A DNA stretch of 26,428 bases from Fomitopsis serialis (GCF_022376445.1 NW_025955458.1:1-26428), one strand, 5' to 3'; positions 10,923 through 21,533 are shown, counted from the first letter of the stretch. Notes: a model not told the origin generated them from the letters alone. Made by a program: numbers and translations.

Positions 10923-13662
10923 TCAGAACATCCCGTCCCTGCGCGGCACAGCAACAGGTGGAGGTCTATGTCCAGCAGCACTTCCAGGCCTATCTCGCGA
11001 CCTCGGGGGCGGCGCAGGGCTCGGCTGGTTCCGCCTCGTCTCACCAAGTATCCCCTCCGGACGTGTCCTCGACGGCGTCGGTGCGCGTGGCGAGCCCGCA
11101 GACGGTGACCGCGGCGACGGTGTAGCGATGCGAGCCGATGATGGAGTGCGTGGCGCGGGAGATACTGGCGACATACGTGTGTATGCTGAGGTAGACGTGC
11201 CAGGAGAGGTGGTGGTGATCTGCGGTAGCGGGGGTACAGGGGGCACATCTGGGGCTGCAGTCTGAGGAGGGGGTATCGCAGGAGAGCGTGATCGGATCGA
11301 CGCAGAGGATGGTGTGTGCATCAGTTCATGTGAGATCTCCCTCTGAGGCTTGGATGGCGGCAGACGCGGGATAGAGTTGTCTGGTGGTTCTGCCAACAGA
11401 AGCCTGTCTAGGAGGAAGCGGAAGTCGATGCCGTACTCTTCCAGTGACTAGGACGTCCAGCTGTAAGACAATGTACACAACCAAAAAGACTGCGCCTCGA
11501 CTCACCCTACGACTCTGCGACTGGGTGATCTTTATGGCTTCTTCGATGGTTTGCTGGTCGGCATCCGAGCTGTATACCTGCTTCCTGAACATCTCCGCAT
11601 AGAATTCGACTTGCTTCTTCGTCCATCCAATGAAGACTAGGGCAAAGGTATGGTCAAAATCATCAGCGCAAGCTCACGGGCAGCAACAGAGCAGTGACTC
11701 ACAGCTCGCTACCTCGTTCTCCCGGAAACTTGATAGGAACCAGTCCGCCGTATGCTTGATGCCCGTGAAGACCACAACAGCGAGGTCACTGACATACGTG
11801 CCCACATGCCCCTCGAAGCGGATCAACCGCACCCGCTTGCGTATCATGTCCGCTCGTGCCTGTAGGAAGGTATTGCGAGCAGCCGGCCCAGCCTTTAGGC
11901 GCACCAATAAAGCGATCAGCCGGGTCACCGCGGACTTGCGATTCGTCGGCTGGGCAAGGGACTGCAGGAGTGCGGCAGTAAGTTGACCTCGCAGCGGCGT
12001 GAGCTTCGTGGCCAGACTCGGTATCTCTTGAAGATGCGCGTCCCCTGCGGCAGTGCGCTCAGTATTCGAGCGGCCATCAGAAGGAGTGAGCATACCCTTA
12101 TCCACGAGTTCGACGGCTTTGTCCCACTCCCTGAGCGCAATCGAGACGGTGAGCTCGTCACAATAATCGCCCATCCAGCGTGCGTCACGCTCGGCTTTCT
12201 CCTTCGCCGTGGCACCCATCTCTGTTTGACCCACCAAGTCGGCCATCCACGTCGGTATTGGTGGCATGCTCTCAACGTTGAACGCCATTGAGGAGCGCTA
12301 TACAGTTGGATTTGAGTTATCACGTACGTGCAAAGCGAAAGGTGGTCAAACGTACGTCGGCCACGTAGAGACTCTTCCTGCGACCATGCTCTGCTTCGCG
12401 TTCTTTACGACGCTTGGCAGAGAGCTCTTCTGCAACTTGACGGAACTGAGAAAGCAGCTGTTTCTTGTCTCCTCCAGCTTCAGTACGATACACATGAGTC
12501 TCCTTCCCATGCCTGATTTTGAAGACGTTGGACATCGCTGTTCGAAACGTTCGTGACACGGACATGGTTGCGCATATATACACCTAGACTCACTAGCAGT
12601 GTCCTTGGTGTCCAAGACGAGCATCTCGTTCAGAGGCCAGCACCGCTCTGCCACGAGCCTGTCGTTCTCGACATTGTTCCTTCTCCTTCGGATCCGCGCG
12701 ACGAGCACTGCGTCGTCGAGAATGACGAACCGGACGGGATGGTCAACCTTATACGTCGCAGCGTTCAAAGCGAGTATGTTATCCATCTCGGAGACAACAT
12801 GTCGTCCCGGTGTCGTCGGTACGAACTTGCTCGAACCTTCAATTTGCTGATGGAGCGTCTGCATCTGGTTGGCGTAGAGCACGCGCAGGTCGGCAATGGA
12901 GGATCGGACATTGCGGCGTCGCTCTGTGAGGTTGTGTCAGAGGGTTCAAAAGCGCGCAAGGGACGTGTCGGCTACCTGCTGCTGATGCAGACTCTTCGAC
13001 GTGAAGGAGAGATGGCATGCTCTTCCACTCCGAGAGGCAGTCCTTAAACTCCAGCATCTCGTTCTCAATGACACCGACCTCCTTCGAGATTTGGACGAAC
13101 TGTGTATAGCTGCGCAAGTCAGCGACCGAATGCAACACGCGCCCACAGAGACACTTACTTCTGGAAGACGTCCTGTTGTAGGTCCTTGCGAACGCCATCC
13201 TGCTGTGTTCGCAGTGATGATTGTAGAGTCTTCAGCTCGGCCTCCGTTGAGTTCGCCATCTTTGTCTTAAGGTCTGTTGTCCATACAGGTCAAAAATATC
13301 CGGTGTAAGCTCAGGCTGCACACACATCTATCCGGGTCAAACTCATCGACGTCCAGCAGCCTAAGGTCCGCTGTCCAAGGATCCTCCCGCTGTGCTACCG
13401 CCGGTGCCGCACCCCCTTTCTTGGAAAGCGCGGTTTGAGAGGCTGTCGGTCCGATTGGGAGGCTAGGGACGTCGGGAACCAAGGCATCTGTAGGGGAAGA
13501 GATCTCTGCGAACCGCGCAGACATTCGCCGCTTCATCTTCTCGTCAACCCGCGTTGCTCTGCGTCCAGCATCTCGGAGGCCCTGCCCTACCCTCTTGCTG
13601 GGTGCCTTTGCCAGCTTCTGCGCCTCCGATGGCCTGCGCTGCCGAAGAGAAGATTGCTGCAT
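10923..13662 (-). CDS. EXO84: Exocyst complex component Exo84
   Basis: Exo84 is a subunit of the octameric exocyst, which tethers secretory vesicles to the plasma membrane at growth sites. I reconstruct eight exons: 13326-13662, 13159-13273, 12976-13109, 12594-12923, 12356-12537, 11703-12297, 11506-11636 and 10923-11447. All have GT-AG borders and a continuous frame, giving 782 residues. Family hallmarks are FDPDRYLKTKMANSTEAEL around residue 110, then YTQFVQISKEVGVIENEM. A PH-type domain spans about 235-350 (VRFVILDDAVLVARIRRR, WPLNEMLVLDTKDTA, NVFKIRHGKETHVYR). A helical C-terminal Exo84 region begins with PPIPTWMADLVGQTEM and runs to FAEMFRKQ-like and EEYGIDFRFLLDRLL motifs. The last 150 or so residues are Pro/Ser-rich and look disordered. 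The start is the first ATG of the open first exon. No frameshift was found. Confidence 0.93.
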
Positions 13663-13966
13663 GGTGGTTCACTCTCGCCGAGACAAGGACAGCCTGAGTC
13701 AGTATCGGACGCTGTAGCTCTGAGATGTTTAGGACACAGAGCCTGCGAGTCGCTTGTGTCTGTAAGTCGTCGGTGTATCAAGTCGTAGAGACTGGAACCA
13801 GCATATACTTGAGACGATTGAGTGTGCTGTCGACGCGTATGGCAGTGAGCGTGTGGGGAACCGTACTATGGGCGCCTATCAGGTCGGTAGGCTGTAGCAT
13901 AGCTTCGGTCATGCTTCGGGCCTGACGGCGTCGACCCTCTCCCGGGCCCGAACCTGTCCCGAACAC
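13663..13966. other. Upstream region of EXO84
   Basis: About 300 bases separate the EXO84 start from the left end of the inserted element and should hold the EXO84 promoter. I see no clear TATA box or coding signal. The short ORFs here run in both directions and carry no motif. Confidence 0.4.
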
Positions 13967-13968
13967 TA

Positions 13969-14001
13969 GGGACGTTCAAAGTTGCTGGAGCTCTGGAGCT
14001 C
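13969..14001 (+). repeat. Left terminal inverted repeat, 33 bases
   Basis: It matches the reverse complement of 14932-14964 without mismatch. Beyond 14001 the two ends diverge into similar but not identical CTGGAG-rich sequence. TA lies immediately outside. Confidence 0.92.
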
Positions 14002-14035
14002 CAGCTGGAGGACGCTGGAGCTTGGAGCTTGGAGG
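13984..14035 (+). repeat. Left subterminal CTGGAG repeat cluster
   Basis: Four copies of CTGGAG and two TTGGAG variants occur within about 50 bases, overlapping the inner half of the left terminal repeat. In many cut-and-paste elements such subterminal repeats are transposase-binding sites; that role here is inferred. Confidence 0.7.
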
Positions 14036-14907
14036 CGGCGGTTCTCGGGGTTTGCCGCTAGGCTTTTCCGAGGCGTGCGCGCTGGTCACTGTCACACGCC
14101 GGTAGCATGTGTGACTTCCCTAATGCAGTATAAGTACCATACACGCTCGATGCTCACCACGCCTTGCATCTAGTCTCTTCAGAAACACTGAGGCAGCTCG
14201 TGAGCTCTTTTGGGCTGTCGTAGATAAAATAGGTGCACCACTGTGCGACACGAGAATTAGGTGGCCGCAGTATGCTGACTAAGCTGTCAGCCACCCACAA
14301 GTTAGTCCGATGTAATGGGCAAGGTCGGCTCGGGCGGTCGTAGTGGCTACGATCGCACGGGACGGCGGAATGAGCGAGAACGGTCACAGTACCAACCCAA
14401 ATACTAGTGTTGGAAAGGCGAGAAACTACGGTACAGGCTGGCACGATATATCTACGTGCTGACATAAGCATGTGGCGCGCCCGTTACATCCGAACAGCGC
14501 GAACGAGTCTCTGTGTTTCCTAAATTACAGCCACGTACTGTAGTTTTAATATTGCTGTAATGATCAGATTGTATGCTGTGGGCGAGTGATGCTCCGATCC
14601 CCGCTGGTGTAGGCTGGTGTAGTCGGTGTTGGACGAGCTGTACTGCCTAATTGGGCAAGTGCATCGTCGAATCCCTAACCGACATGCTCAGAGTGTCGTG
14701 CAGTGGCGGCAGAAAGGTGAAAGTGCCAGACCGTGGAAACACCTCCATTCAAGACTACTGCGAAGAATCCAAGCCTGAATACCCAGCCTAAATGTCCAAT
14801 AGGCCTCGTAGTATTCGCGCCACACACTGTGACATGACATAAGCACACTGTGGCTGGAATTTCCGGCGAGACCACACCGGTCGCGCGGCTGACGGCATCC
14901 CCCGAGG

Positions 14908-14950
14908 GCGAGCTCCAGCCTCCAGCCTCCAGAGCTCCAGAGCTCCAGCA
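14908..14950 (-). repeat. Right subterminal CTGGAG repeat cluster
   Basis: Read on the minus strand this carries five CTGGAG copies within about 40 bases, mirroring the left cluster but with different spacing. It overlaps the inner half of the right terminal repeat. Confidence 0.7.
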
Positions 14951-14964
14951 ACTTTGAACGTCCC
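14932..14964 (-). repeat. Right terminal inverted repeat, 33 bases
   Basis: This is the reverse-complement partner of 13969-14001, ending ACTTTGAACGTCCC and followed by TA. Confidence 0.92.
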
Positions 14965-15031
14965 TACTCAGTCTGAGTCTCAGTCGTGTACTCACACATT
15001 ATACTGTATTCAGCACATTCTTTGCGTCGAA

Positions 15032-16099
15032 ATGGCGGATCACGCTCCGCAAAGTTCAACTCATACATTGATACCATCGACAGAGGCCATCACCAGCACT
15101 GCAAAGCTTCCTGTTTTCGACTCGCAAGGCAACTCGACCGATTTCGGGAGCCTCTTTCGCGACCAGAAGACGATTGTCGTCTTTATCCGTTCCGTATCAT
15201 CCATTCGCTCATACATAGACAGATTATACTGAAAGTATGGTCGTACTACAGGCCACTTCTTTTGCGGCGTATGTGTGGACTCACTCACGTCGTCGGCCTA
15301 TACTCACGTACAGGACTACCGTTTTATCTAGAGCTGCCAGGTTAATCGCTTCATTCAGTGCACGTCGATTACTTATGAATTTGGGTAGCAATATGTGATG
15401 CAACTCGCGGAAGTTCCGCAAGAGTCGCTTCAACAAGCTGGGGTGCGTCTAGTTGTGATAGGATGCGGAGACTGGCAACCGATCCAAAACTATTGTGGTA
15501 CGTCTTATGCCTCTTAGCACGGCTAGCAATTTGTTGTGCTCTGTGATCCTGCATCCTGATATCACAGTTCGACTCAGGGCGACCCGCAACCTTGTACCGC
15601 ATTTGACGCGCTCCCACAGACACGACCGGCTTCAAAGGTGAGATGTATGCCGACCCGTCGCGCGCCCTGTACACGGCCTTGGGACTAGTGGAGAGCCTGG
15701 ATGTTACTCCTTCTGGACAGGAGAAGCGTAGCTACATTACCAGAAGCCTCCTCCGCAACGCCCTCCGGAGCATCTTGGTCAGCCTCCCCCAGTCCGTCGC
15801 ATTATTCGCATAAACGCTGACAATCATTTGTGATCTTGAAGCAAGGGCCACTGAAAACCCCGCAACATATAGGGAAGCAGGGCAAAATCTCGCAGCTAGG
15901 CGGAGATTTCGTCTTTGGTCCGGGCGAGACCTGTTCATTCGCATCGAGGATGCGCCACACGGAGGATCGTGAGTGCTCAGCGTCACTTCTTCAGTGAACC
16001 AATCGATTTATCATGTCATGACCGTCGTCAAAATCCGCCTTCGAGCCAGACATCGAAGTTGCTGACCTGATGCGCACCGCTGGAGTGGCAGAATCGTGA
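15032..16099 (+). CDS. AhpC/TSA-type peroxiredoxin-like protein (AAED1/PRXL2 family)
   Basis: This is a thioredoxin-fold protein of the AhpC/TSA antioxidant-enzyme type found widely in fungi; its substrate is not defined. I reconstruct six exons: 15032-15188, 15252-15274, 15389-15497, 15620-15777, 15842-15968 and 16050-16099, with matching phases, for 207 residues. The core strand IVVFIRHFFCGVCQYVMQLA contains a CxxC pair at Cys57 and Cys60, split by a phase-0 intron right after the second Cys. Further family features are VVIGCGDWQPIQNYC, TTGFKGEMYADPSRALYTALGL, and near the end GKQGKISQLGGDFVFGPG then SFASRMRHTEDHIEVADLM. There is no signal peptide, so it is probably cytosolic. The weakest splice call is the GTCAGC donor at 15778. 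The start lies 67 bases from the inserted element, which must affect its promoter or leader. Confidence 0.88.
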
Positions 16100-16488
16100 A
16101 GTTGTACTACAGTGCAAACACTATCGACAATCATCGTTGCGCTATGGACATACGGAAGGACGAGCGAATGCTGTCCTCGCGTCTTTCTATTTTTGTGCGT
16201 CTTCGAGCCCAGTATCATAGTAAATTGCATGGTGCTTCACGTGATCTCAGGACGCTGAAGTCGAGCTTGCTGGGTGCAGTAATCGGTATCCCTCTCAATT
16301 GTCTTGGATTATACCTGCCCGCCTGCAGTGCTCAGTCGTAGTCCCGTGTGCGCTGAATGCTAGTGAATGTACGCTGTATGAGCAGTACTTCTATGTCCAA
16401 CACAGTCCCAAGTAACACCAGTCTAGAGTCTACAGAGGGCCTCGCCCTCAAATGACGATGAACGGGACTTAACAACAACAACACCAGT
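16100..16488. other. Convergent spacer
   Basis: This spacer separates the 3' ends of the peroxiredoxin-like gene and terpene synthase gene 1. It holds a short (AAC)n run at about 16471-16483 and a loose duplication of an AACACCAGT-type sequence near 16414 and 16479. I see no gene. Confidence 0.4.
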
Positions 16489-17621
16489 TTAGAATGTCGT
16501 CGCATCTATCATGTACTCCCAATGCGCGCCGATTATGTCCTGCAGCCGGTATCGAGGATCGCCCACATGGAACCTAATATATCCCCGCTCAAAACTGTCC
16601 CAAGCCTCCCTCGCTGGTCCTTCACCGAGCGTGCGACGGATGCGCTCCGAAGCGGCTACGACCTCGTCGATGACTTCGCGCAGCGTGGCAATAGTGGACC
16701 TGCCCGTGATGCGCGCCCGAGCGTGGATGTACGATGCGACCTCGCCGTCCTGCTCCTCCTTATAGAAGGACAAAATGTCACTGCAATGGTGTGTCAGATC
16801 TGCGTGATCCATTTCACGGCACTTCACTCACTTTGCGTGGTTGATATACAGGCAAGCATCCCTTAACAGAGATGTCAGCTTCCAATTTTTCAGCAGTAGC
16901 GAGGACAAGACTTACGGGAAGACATGGATATAAGTGTTCTCGCCTGGCAAGTCGCCCTTGCTCCATATGAACGCTGCGTACGCTTCCGCGTCGCCTTTCA
17001 TGCCACGGGAGAAATCCACAAACGCCTTCGAGTTCGGCTCTACGAACGACTTGCTCTCCGGGTTCCCGATCAGCTCGCCATTCAAGAAGCGCAGCGTGGA
17101 CGAGAAGATGCTGCTCGCGCAGAAGCTGGAATAGAACTGGCCCATGTTCATGATCACTCTGACGAACTCGCCTAGCATCCCCCTGTCGTCTCGAAGGGAC
17201 CCGTCGCATATCCGCTGGTAGAAGTCTTGCGCACCCACAGCGTCGAATAGCTCTGGGGTATCTACCGCGGTCAGGAGCGCTGTGTAGATCGCTATGGCTA
17301 CCCTGGCTTCGATGTCCGACACGTGTGGATAGCTCGCCTCCGTGATGACGAGGCCCGTCACAATGTGCCGCCGGATACGTTGCTCAAAGGGCCAGGTGCG
17401 GGTGATCGCCTTCACTCTGGCCTCGAGCTCCGCGTCGCGCGAGAATCTGGGAAGTGCGACATTCATTCTGTGCAGGAATTCCCGGATAGTCACTTTGGCC
17501 ACATCTGCGATGGAGCCCTGGGTAGCAAGGTCAGTGCTTGTGAACGACCTCGTACGATGGACAGCATCCCTACCTTTTGCGGGATGGCACTACCAGTCTT
17601 GTGGAGGGTTGATCCTGGCAT
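16489..17621 (-). CDS. Trichodiene-synthase-like terpene synthase, copy 1
   Basis: Family members cyclise farnesyl diphosphate to sesquiterpenes with three Mg ions. I reconstruct four exons: 17574-17621, 16916-17517, 16832-16861 and 16489-16780, for 323 residues. The start MPGSTLHKTGSAIPQK is the first in-frame ATG of a short first exon. The helix that normally carries the Asp-rich motif reads IYTALLTAVDTPELFD. It keeps the first Asp (equivalent to D100 of trichodiene synthase), but the second is Thr. The NSE metal motif NDILSFYKEEQDGE is complete once introns are removed; its Asn codon is split by an intron. The C-terminal DPRYRL corresponds to the diphosphate-binding DRRYR motif. A tandem relative lies 844 bases upstream. 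Fold and family are clear, but activity and product are not, because of the altered Asp-rich motif. Confidence 0.87.
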
Positions 17622-18464
17622 GACTGCAAGCTGTAACAGTCCTTGTGAGTCCCGCTGCTCATATTTCAACACTGAGAGTTCCGACGCTGACCTGTTGATA
17701 TGATATCGACAACTTGAAATACTTCGACGGTTGGGATGATGGGCTACCAATGCGCGCTGCTGCCCTTTATGTAAGTACCTGCCACCTGAGCATGCCGCGG
17801 ACGCTTCCACTGCTCGAGCCTTCCGTCGACGATGCGCTATGATGCAGTAGCATCCATGATAGGAACACAGTGGAAGCGCGTTCAGAAGCCAGACACGGAC
17901 ACTCAACGCTCCCGAAAAAGATACGTGTGTCCAGACTCCGCGGTGGTTGACCAAAGCTACGAGATAATTTGCGTCATGCATTGTTGAACTGTCTACAATG
18001 ACCACCGCCGCGCGGATCCAAATGCTTGCGCTCAGTTCGTGGCTTGTAAAGGAACATGGAACTGTTTGCATCAAATGCCTCACGCCACTAGCGCCGCGGC
18101 CTCCCACTGGTCTGTCGGACGCCTGAGTCTAGTACTATATAGACGTTGGAACACAGCCGCTAGACACGATCGCCAACGGAACAGTGTCACGTAGTTCATT
18201 TGATCTGCGCACCGGAAAGTCACCGAGGGGGCGTCAGCTAGTAGCCTTTTGCAGCCTGCCACACACCTTCCGCGGAGCAGGGACGGCGCCGTTCAAATCT
18301 CGCCGAATGGCTCATGTCATCTATGTAGAGCTTAGAATTTTCTGTTTGACAGAAGCATCACGAATGTAACACAATCAAGGCATCTGGTCATGTAGTGCTT
18401 ACATATCTTCTATTCACATAATACAGACACGGTGCGAAGTTCTAACGGCATGGCATGACACATA
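17622..18464. other. Spacer between the tandem terpene synthase genes
   Basis: This holds the promoter of copy 1 and the 3' region of copy 2. A TATA-like CATAAAG on the minus strand lies at about 17764-17770, some 145 bases before the copy 1 start. A minus ORF (to 18107) reads through here but has no motif apart from the true first exon of copy 1. I see no third terpene synthase remnant. Confidence 0.4.
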
Positions 18465-19661
18465 TTAGAGGCCGGTAGCTAAGTATTCTCCGCCAAGTAG
18501 CTCCTGGAGTCGATAGCGAGGCAGCACCAGATGCAGACTGACAAAGCCAGTTTCGAAGCTGTCCCAGGCCTCCCTCGCGGGCCCTGGAGGAACCATTTCG
18601 CGGATTCTGTCTCGAGCAACGAACCATTCGTCGATGACGTCGTGGAGTGTCTCGGACACGTTCTTTCCTGTAACTGTCGCGCGCGCATAGATGTAGTTGT
18701 CCGTGTCTCCGTCCAATTCCTCCTTGTAGCACGAAAGTATGTCACTGATGAAGGCATGAGTCAGCCGTACAGACAGAAGGAACGATTTGAGACGAGCTTT
18801 TACTTCAGATAATTGATGTATATGCGCGCATCCCTGGGAGCCACATCTCAATAAGGTTCGTTGCGGATTCCTTTGAAGAAACTCACGGGATCACTTCCAC
18901 ATATATCTTCTCCTCCGGGAAGACCGACTTCTCCCAAATGAAGCATGTGAATGGGTCCGGGAGCCCCCCGAGATCCCTCCTCATCACCACAAATGGCAAC
19001 GTGCGTGGGTGTATGGCACCGCCCTGGTCAGGTGCGGTCTCTAGCATAGCACCATTGAAGTACCCTAAAGCACCGATGAAGACGGCGTTGGCTCCAAACT
19101 CGGGATAATAAGTCCACATGCTGTGCAGCACCTCCCGTAAAGCGACGACGAAGGTGGAGTCCTTTGGCGACGGGCAACACAGCTGCCGAGGGAAGTCCCG
19201 TGCGGACAGGGAGTTGAACAGGTTGATGTCGTCGAGGTAGGCAATGAGCGCACAATACAGCGCGATGGCAGCCCTCGCGTCGACGTTGGTGATATGGGTA
19301 TAGCTGGTCTCGGAAAGCGTAACTCCTAGGAGAATTTGCGGACGCATTTTTTCCGCAAAATCCCAGTTGCTGGCGATTGCCTTCACTCGAGACCTGAGTT
19401 CATGATCTTGTACGTATGTCGGCTTGGAGATGCTCAGTGCATTCAAGAACCCTTGGATGACTTCTCTGGTAGACGGTACTGTCGGCTGGTAGCAGTCTCT
19501 TTAGGAACCGGTCATTCGGCTAAGGCAAGAGAGACCTCACCGTCTGATACGGCGACGATGTCGCGGTGACACTACAATGGACAACGCATCATTGACACGT
19601 CAGTTTCAGATTCAATGCGCCGGCTCGAGTACTCTCACCTCACGATTCCAGAGAGAGGCAT
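18465..19661 (-). CDS. Trichodiene-synthase-like terpene synthase, copy 2
   Basis: This is a paralogue of the gene at 16489-17621. I reconstruct five exons: 19639-19661, 19541-19571, 18887-19485, 18804-18833 and 18465-18744, for 320 residues starting MPLSGIVSVTATSSPYQT. The first two tiny exons are inferred from frame, GT-AG borders and an N-terminus comparable to copy 1, so they are less sure. The Asp-rich helix reads LYCALIAYLDDINLFN, with both leading Asp present. The NSE motif NDILSCYKEELDGD is complete after splicing. The C-terminal LPRYRL keeps the Arg-Tyr pair of the DRRYR motif but has Leu for the first Asp. Introns flanking the 30-base exon sit at the same positions and phase as in copy 1, indicating common descent. 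Protein similarity is moderate upstream and higher after the NSE motif, so the duplication is old. Confidence 0.87.
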
Positions 19662-19740
19662 AGCGATCAGCCGTGAAGGGGACGATGAGCAGTGAGGTTG
19701 AGTCTTTGACCTGGAGTGTCAGTAATGCATCGCACCTCAC

Positions 19741-19747
19741 CTTTATA
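19741..19747 (-). promoter_or_regulatory. Possible TATA box of terpene synthase copy 2
   Basis: The minus strand reads TATAAAG, 80 bases upstream of the inferred ATG at 19661, a plausible spacing for a fungal promoter with a short leader. No other element was recognised. Confidence 0.4.
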
Positions 19748-21512
19748 GTGGCAGACGAAAATCGCATAACACAATGACGCTGGCGATGCCAGAGAACGTC
19801 AAAGTAGGCATGCTGCGTAGGCCACACAAAACAATACCACAGATGGGTGGGGCGTTCGACTTCACGGCAACGCGCCCAACCAGCCAGTCATGCACGCGCA
19901 GTACTTAGACGACTTCCGTTTTTATGAAGCACCTTTTACGTCATCATTCCGATGGAAATCGTCTGATATCTGGACTCATACTCAGTGATAGCGAGTTCCC
20001 TACAGAGTTGGTGAAGCATACCTGCACCCGGGCAAGGCCAGTTGCAACAAACGCGACCACGGTTTGCGTATACAACTTCGGAGCGGCGTACCTCCGGTAT
20101 GACCGACAAGCAGGAAGATTGCTAGTGCATGGATGATGCGTTCGTAGTTGGCAGCTACATACTGCGATGTTTCCGACAGTTCACCGGGAGTCTCTGCAAG
20201 ATCCTCCAAGTCGTTCGATCATCACCACATCCAGCCTCACTGCTGAACAGGAGTGGGCGATAACCCACTTGCCAAGCTCCATCGTTTTCCGTGGACTCCT
20301 TGGCAGATAATTTGTCAATGCAAGCCACCTGTGCCTGCCAGTGATTAACTTGAACGGGCCGCCACCGAGCCGCTAGCACGGAGTCGCCAGAGTCGCCGAA
20401 GGAACTGCCATGGCAGGGCAAAGGCTCTGTCATATTTCCTTAGCTATCTTGTACAGTCGGCCAGTGAGTTACCTGTACGGACTTAGTAGCCCTTGCTTCA
20501 TAACGCAGCCGTCACAACAACTGTAGTTCGTATGGTCATTGCCAGCTTGAGTGGTCGACCATTCGGACCGCTGTCCTCGGACCGGGAGCTCGTGTCCGAT
20601 GGTTGCGCTGGTATGACCACATTGGATGTTAGCATGCACACGTATCCGTGAAGGAGTTCACAAAAGCAGTATACTTCCCCAGAGATGGTTTGGTAGCTCT
20701 TTGACGGTAACTTGTAAGTACTGACAGCGGCGGCCGCTTGCCAGTGGGTGCGTCAGTCGATGTCGGAGCGCTCAGCCACATGTGCATGAAGCGGGCGCTA
20801 GATCTACGTACTACTACTAACTTAGTATTCGTTCGGAAGCGTTCCAACTCCCCGGACCTTGTCTCGCGGTGGATGAATAGCATTCTGACAGAAAATATGA
20901 TGTTCTCCGGTTTCTCGAAGTGACGAGATAGGCTGTGGGATCCCAGGTAAGTAGTGCTACAGTAGATCTCTGGTACGTCACGGTCGATGCTGCCAGAGTC
21001 AGCTATATGAATGAACCTTGTTCACTGTTGACCATGATGCAGGGCTACACCGACCCAGAAGAGGCACACCAGTACTCGCACTGCTGTTGACGGATGCAGG
21101 CGACTGTCGCGGAGGTGCTTCAATCACGACTCATCCCTATTGACGCGGATGTCTCAGTTGCACTGGCGATTGATGTCGAGCACACATACCGGACACCACG
21201 TGTATTCACAGAATGTCCCGGCATGACCATAATCGGATAGCAAGTGGCACACCGACCGTAGCATGATGCATATGCACCCCACATCCGCTGAAGCCCTCTT
21301 GTATCGTGTGCATATCTCTCTACATCGTCTTGAGGGGTTGTTTAATATCCCGGAATTTTAGGTCTTTGTTTGGATAGCACCACAAATTCCTGTCATGAGC
21401 AGACGCTGCACTCCTCAATTCAGATACTCGATGGACACTCTAGTCCTTTGTTGATAAGGAATTTACGACTGGTGACAGGTCCTCCATTGCACGTCAGACA
21501 CCTCAGATTTCG

Positions 21513-21533
21513 ACACTGAGTACTGAGTACTGA
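21513..21533 (+). repeat. Short tandem repeat, three copies of ACTGAGT
   Basis: Three perfect 7-base copies in a row lie in the gene-poor region. No function is implied. Confidence 0.8.

Larger units (their letters stand above)
13969..14964. mobile_element. MITE-like non-autonomous DNA transposon with TA duplication
   Basis: The ends are perfect 33-base inverted repeats. The left end begins GGGACGTTCAAAGTTGCTGG and the right end is its reverse complement. Both ends are flanked by TA (13967-13968 and 14965-14966), and the next outer bases no longer pair. A TA target duplication suggests a Tc1/mariner-type mover, but the terminal bases alone do not prove the superfamily. Inside each terminus lie repeated CTGGAG motifs. 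The remaining roughly 870 bases contain only short ORFs without a transposase motif (no DDE/DDD region recognised), so the copy is presumably moved in trans. The perfect repeats suggest recent insertion or ongoing constraint. It lies between EXO84 and the peroxiredoxin-like gene, 67 bases before the latter's ATG. Confidence 0.85.

Noticed and set aside
14154..14995. Minus-strand ORFs of 105 and 106 residues inside or overlapping the inserted element, as a possible transposase
   Set aside because: No DDE/DDD, helix-turn-helix or zinc-finger pattern. The second runs across the terminal repeat, so it is probably chance.
17490..18107. 205-residue minus ORF upstream of terpene synthase copy 1 as a separate gene or long N-terminus
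   Set aside because: It reads through the inferred first intron. Only its segment 17574-17621 matches a sensible first exon, and the rest lacks any motif.
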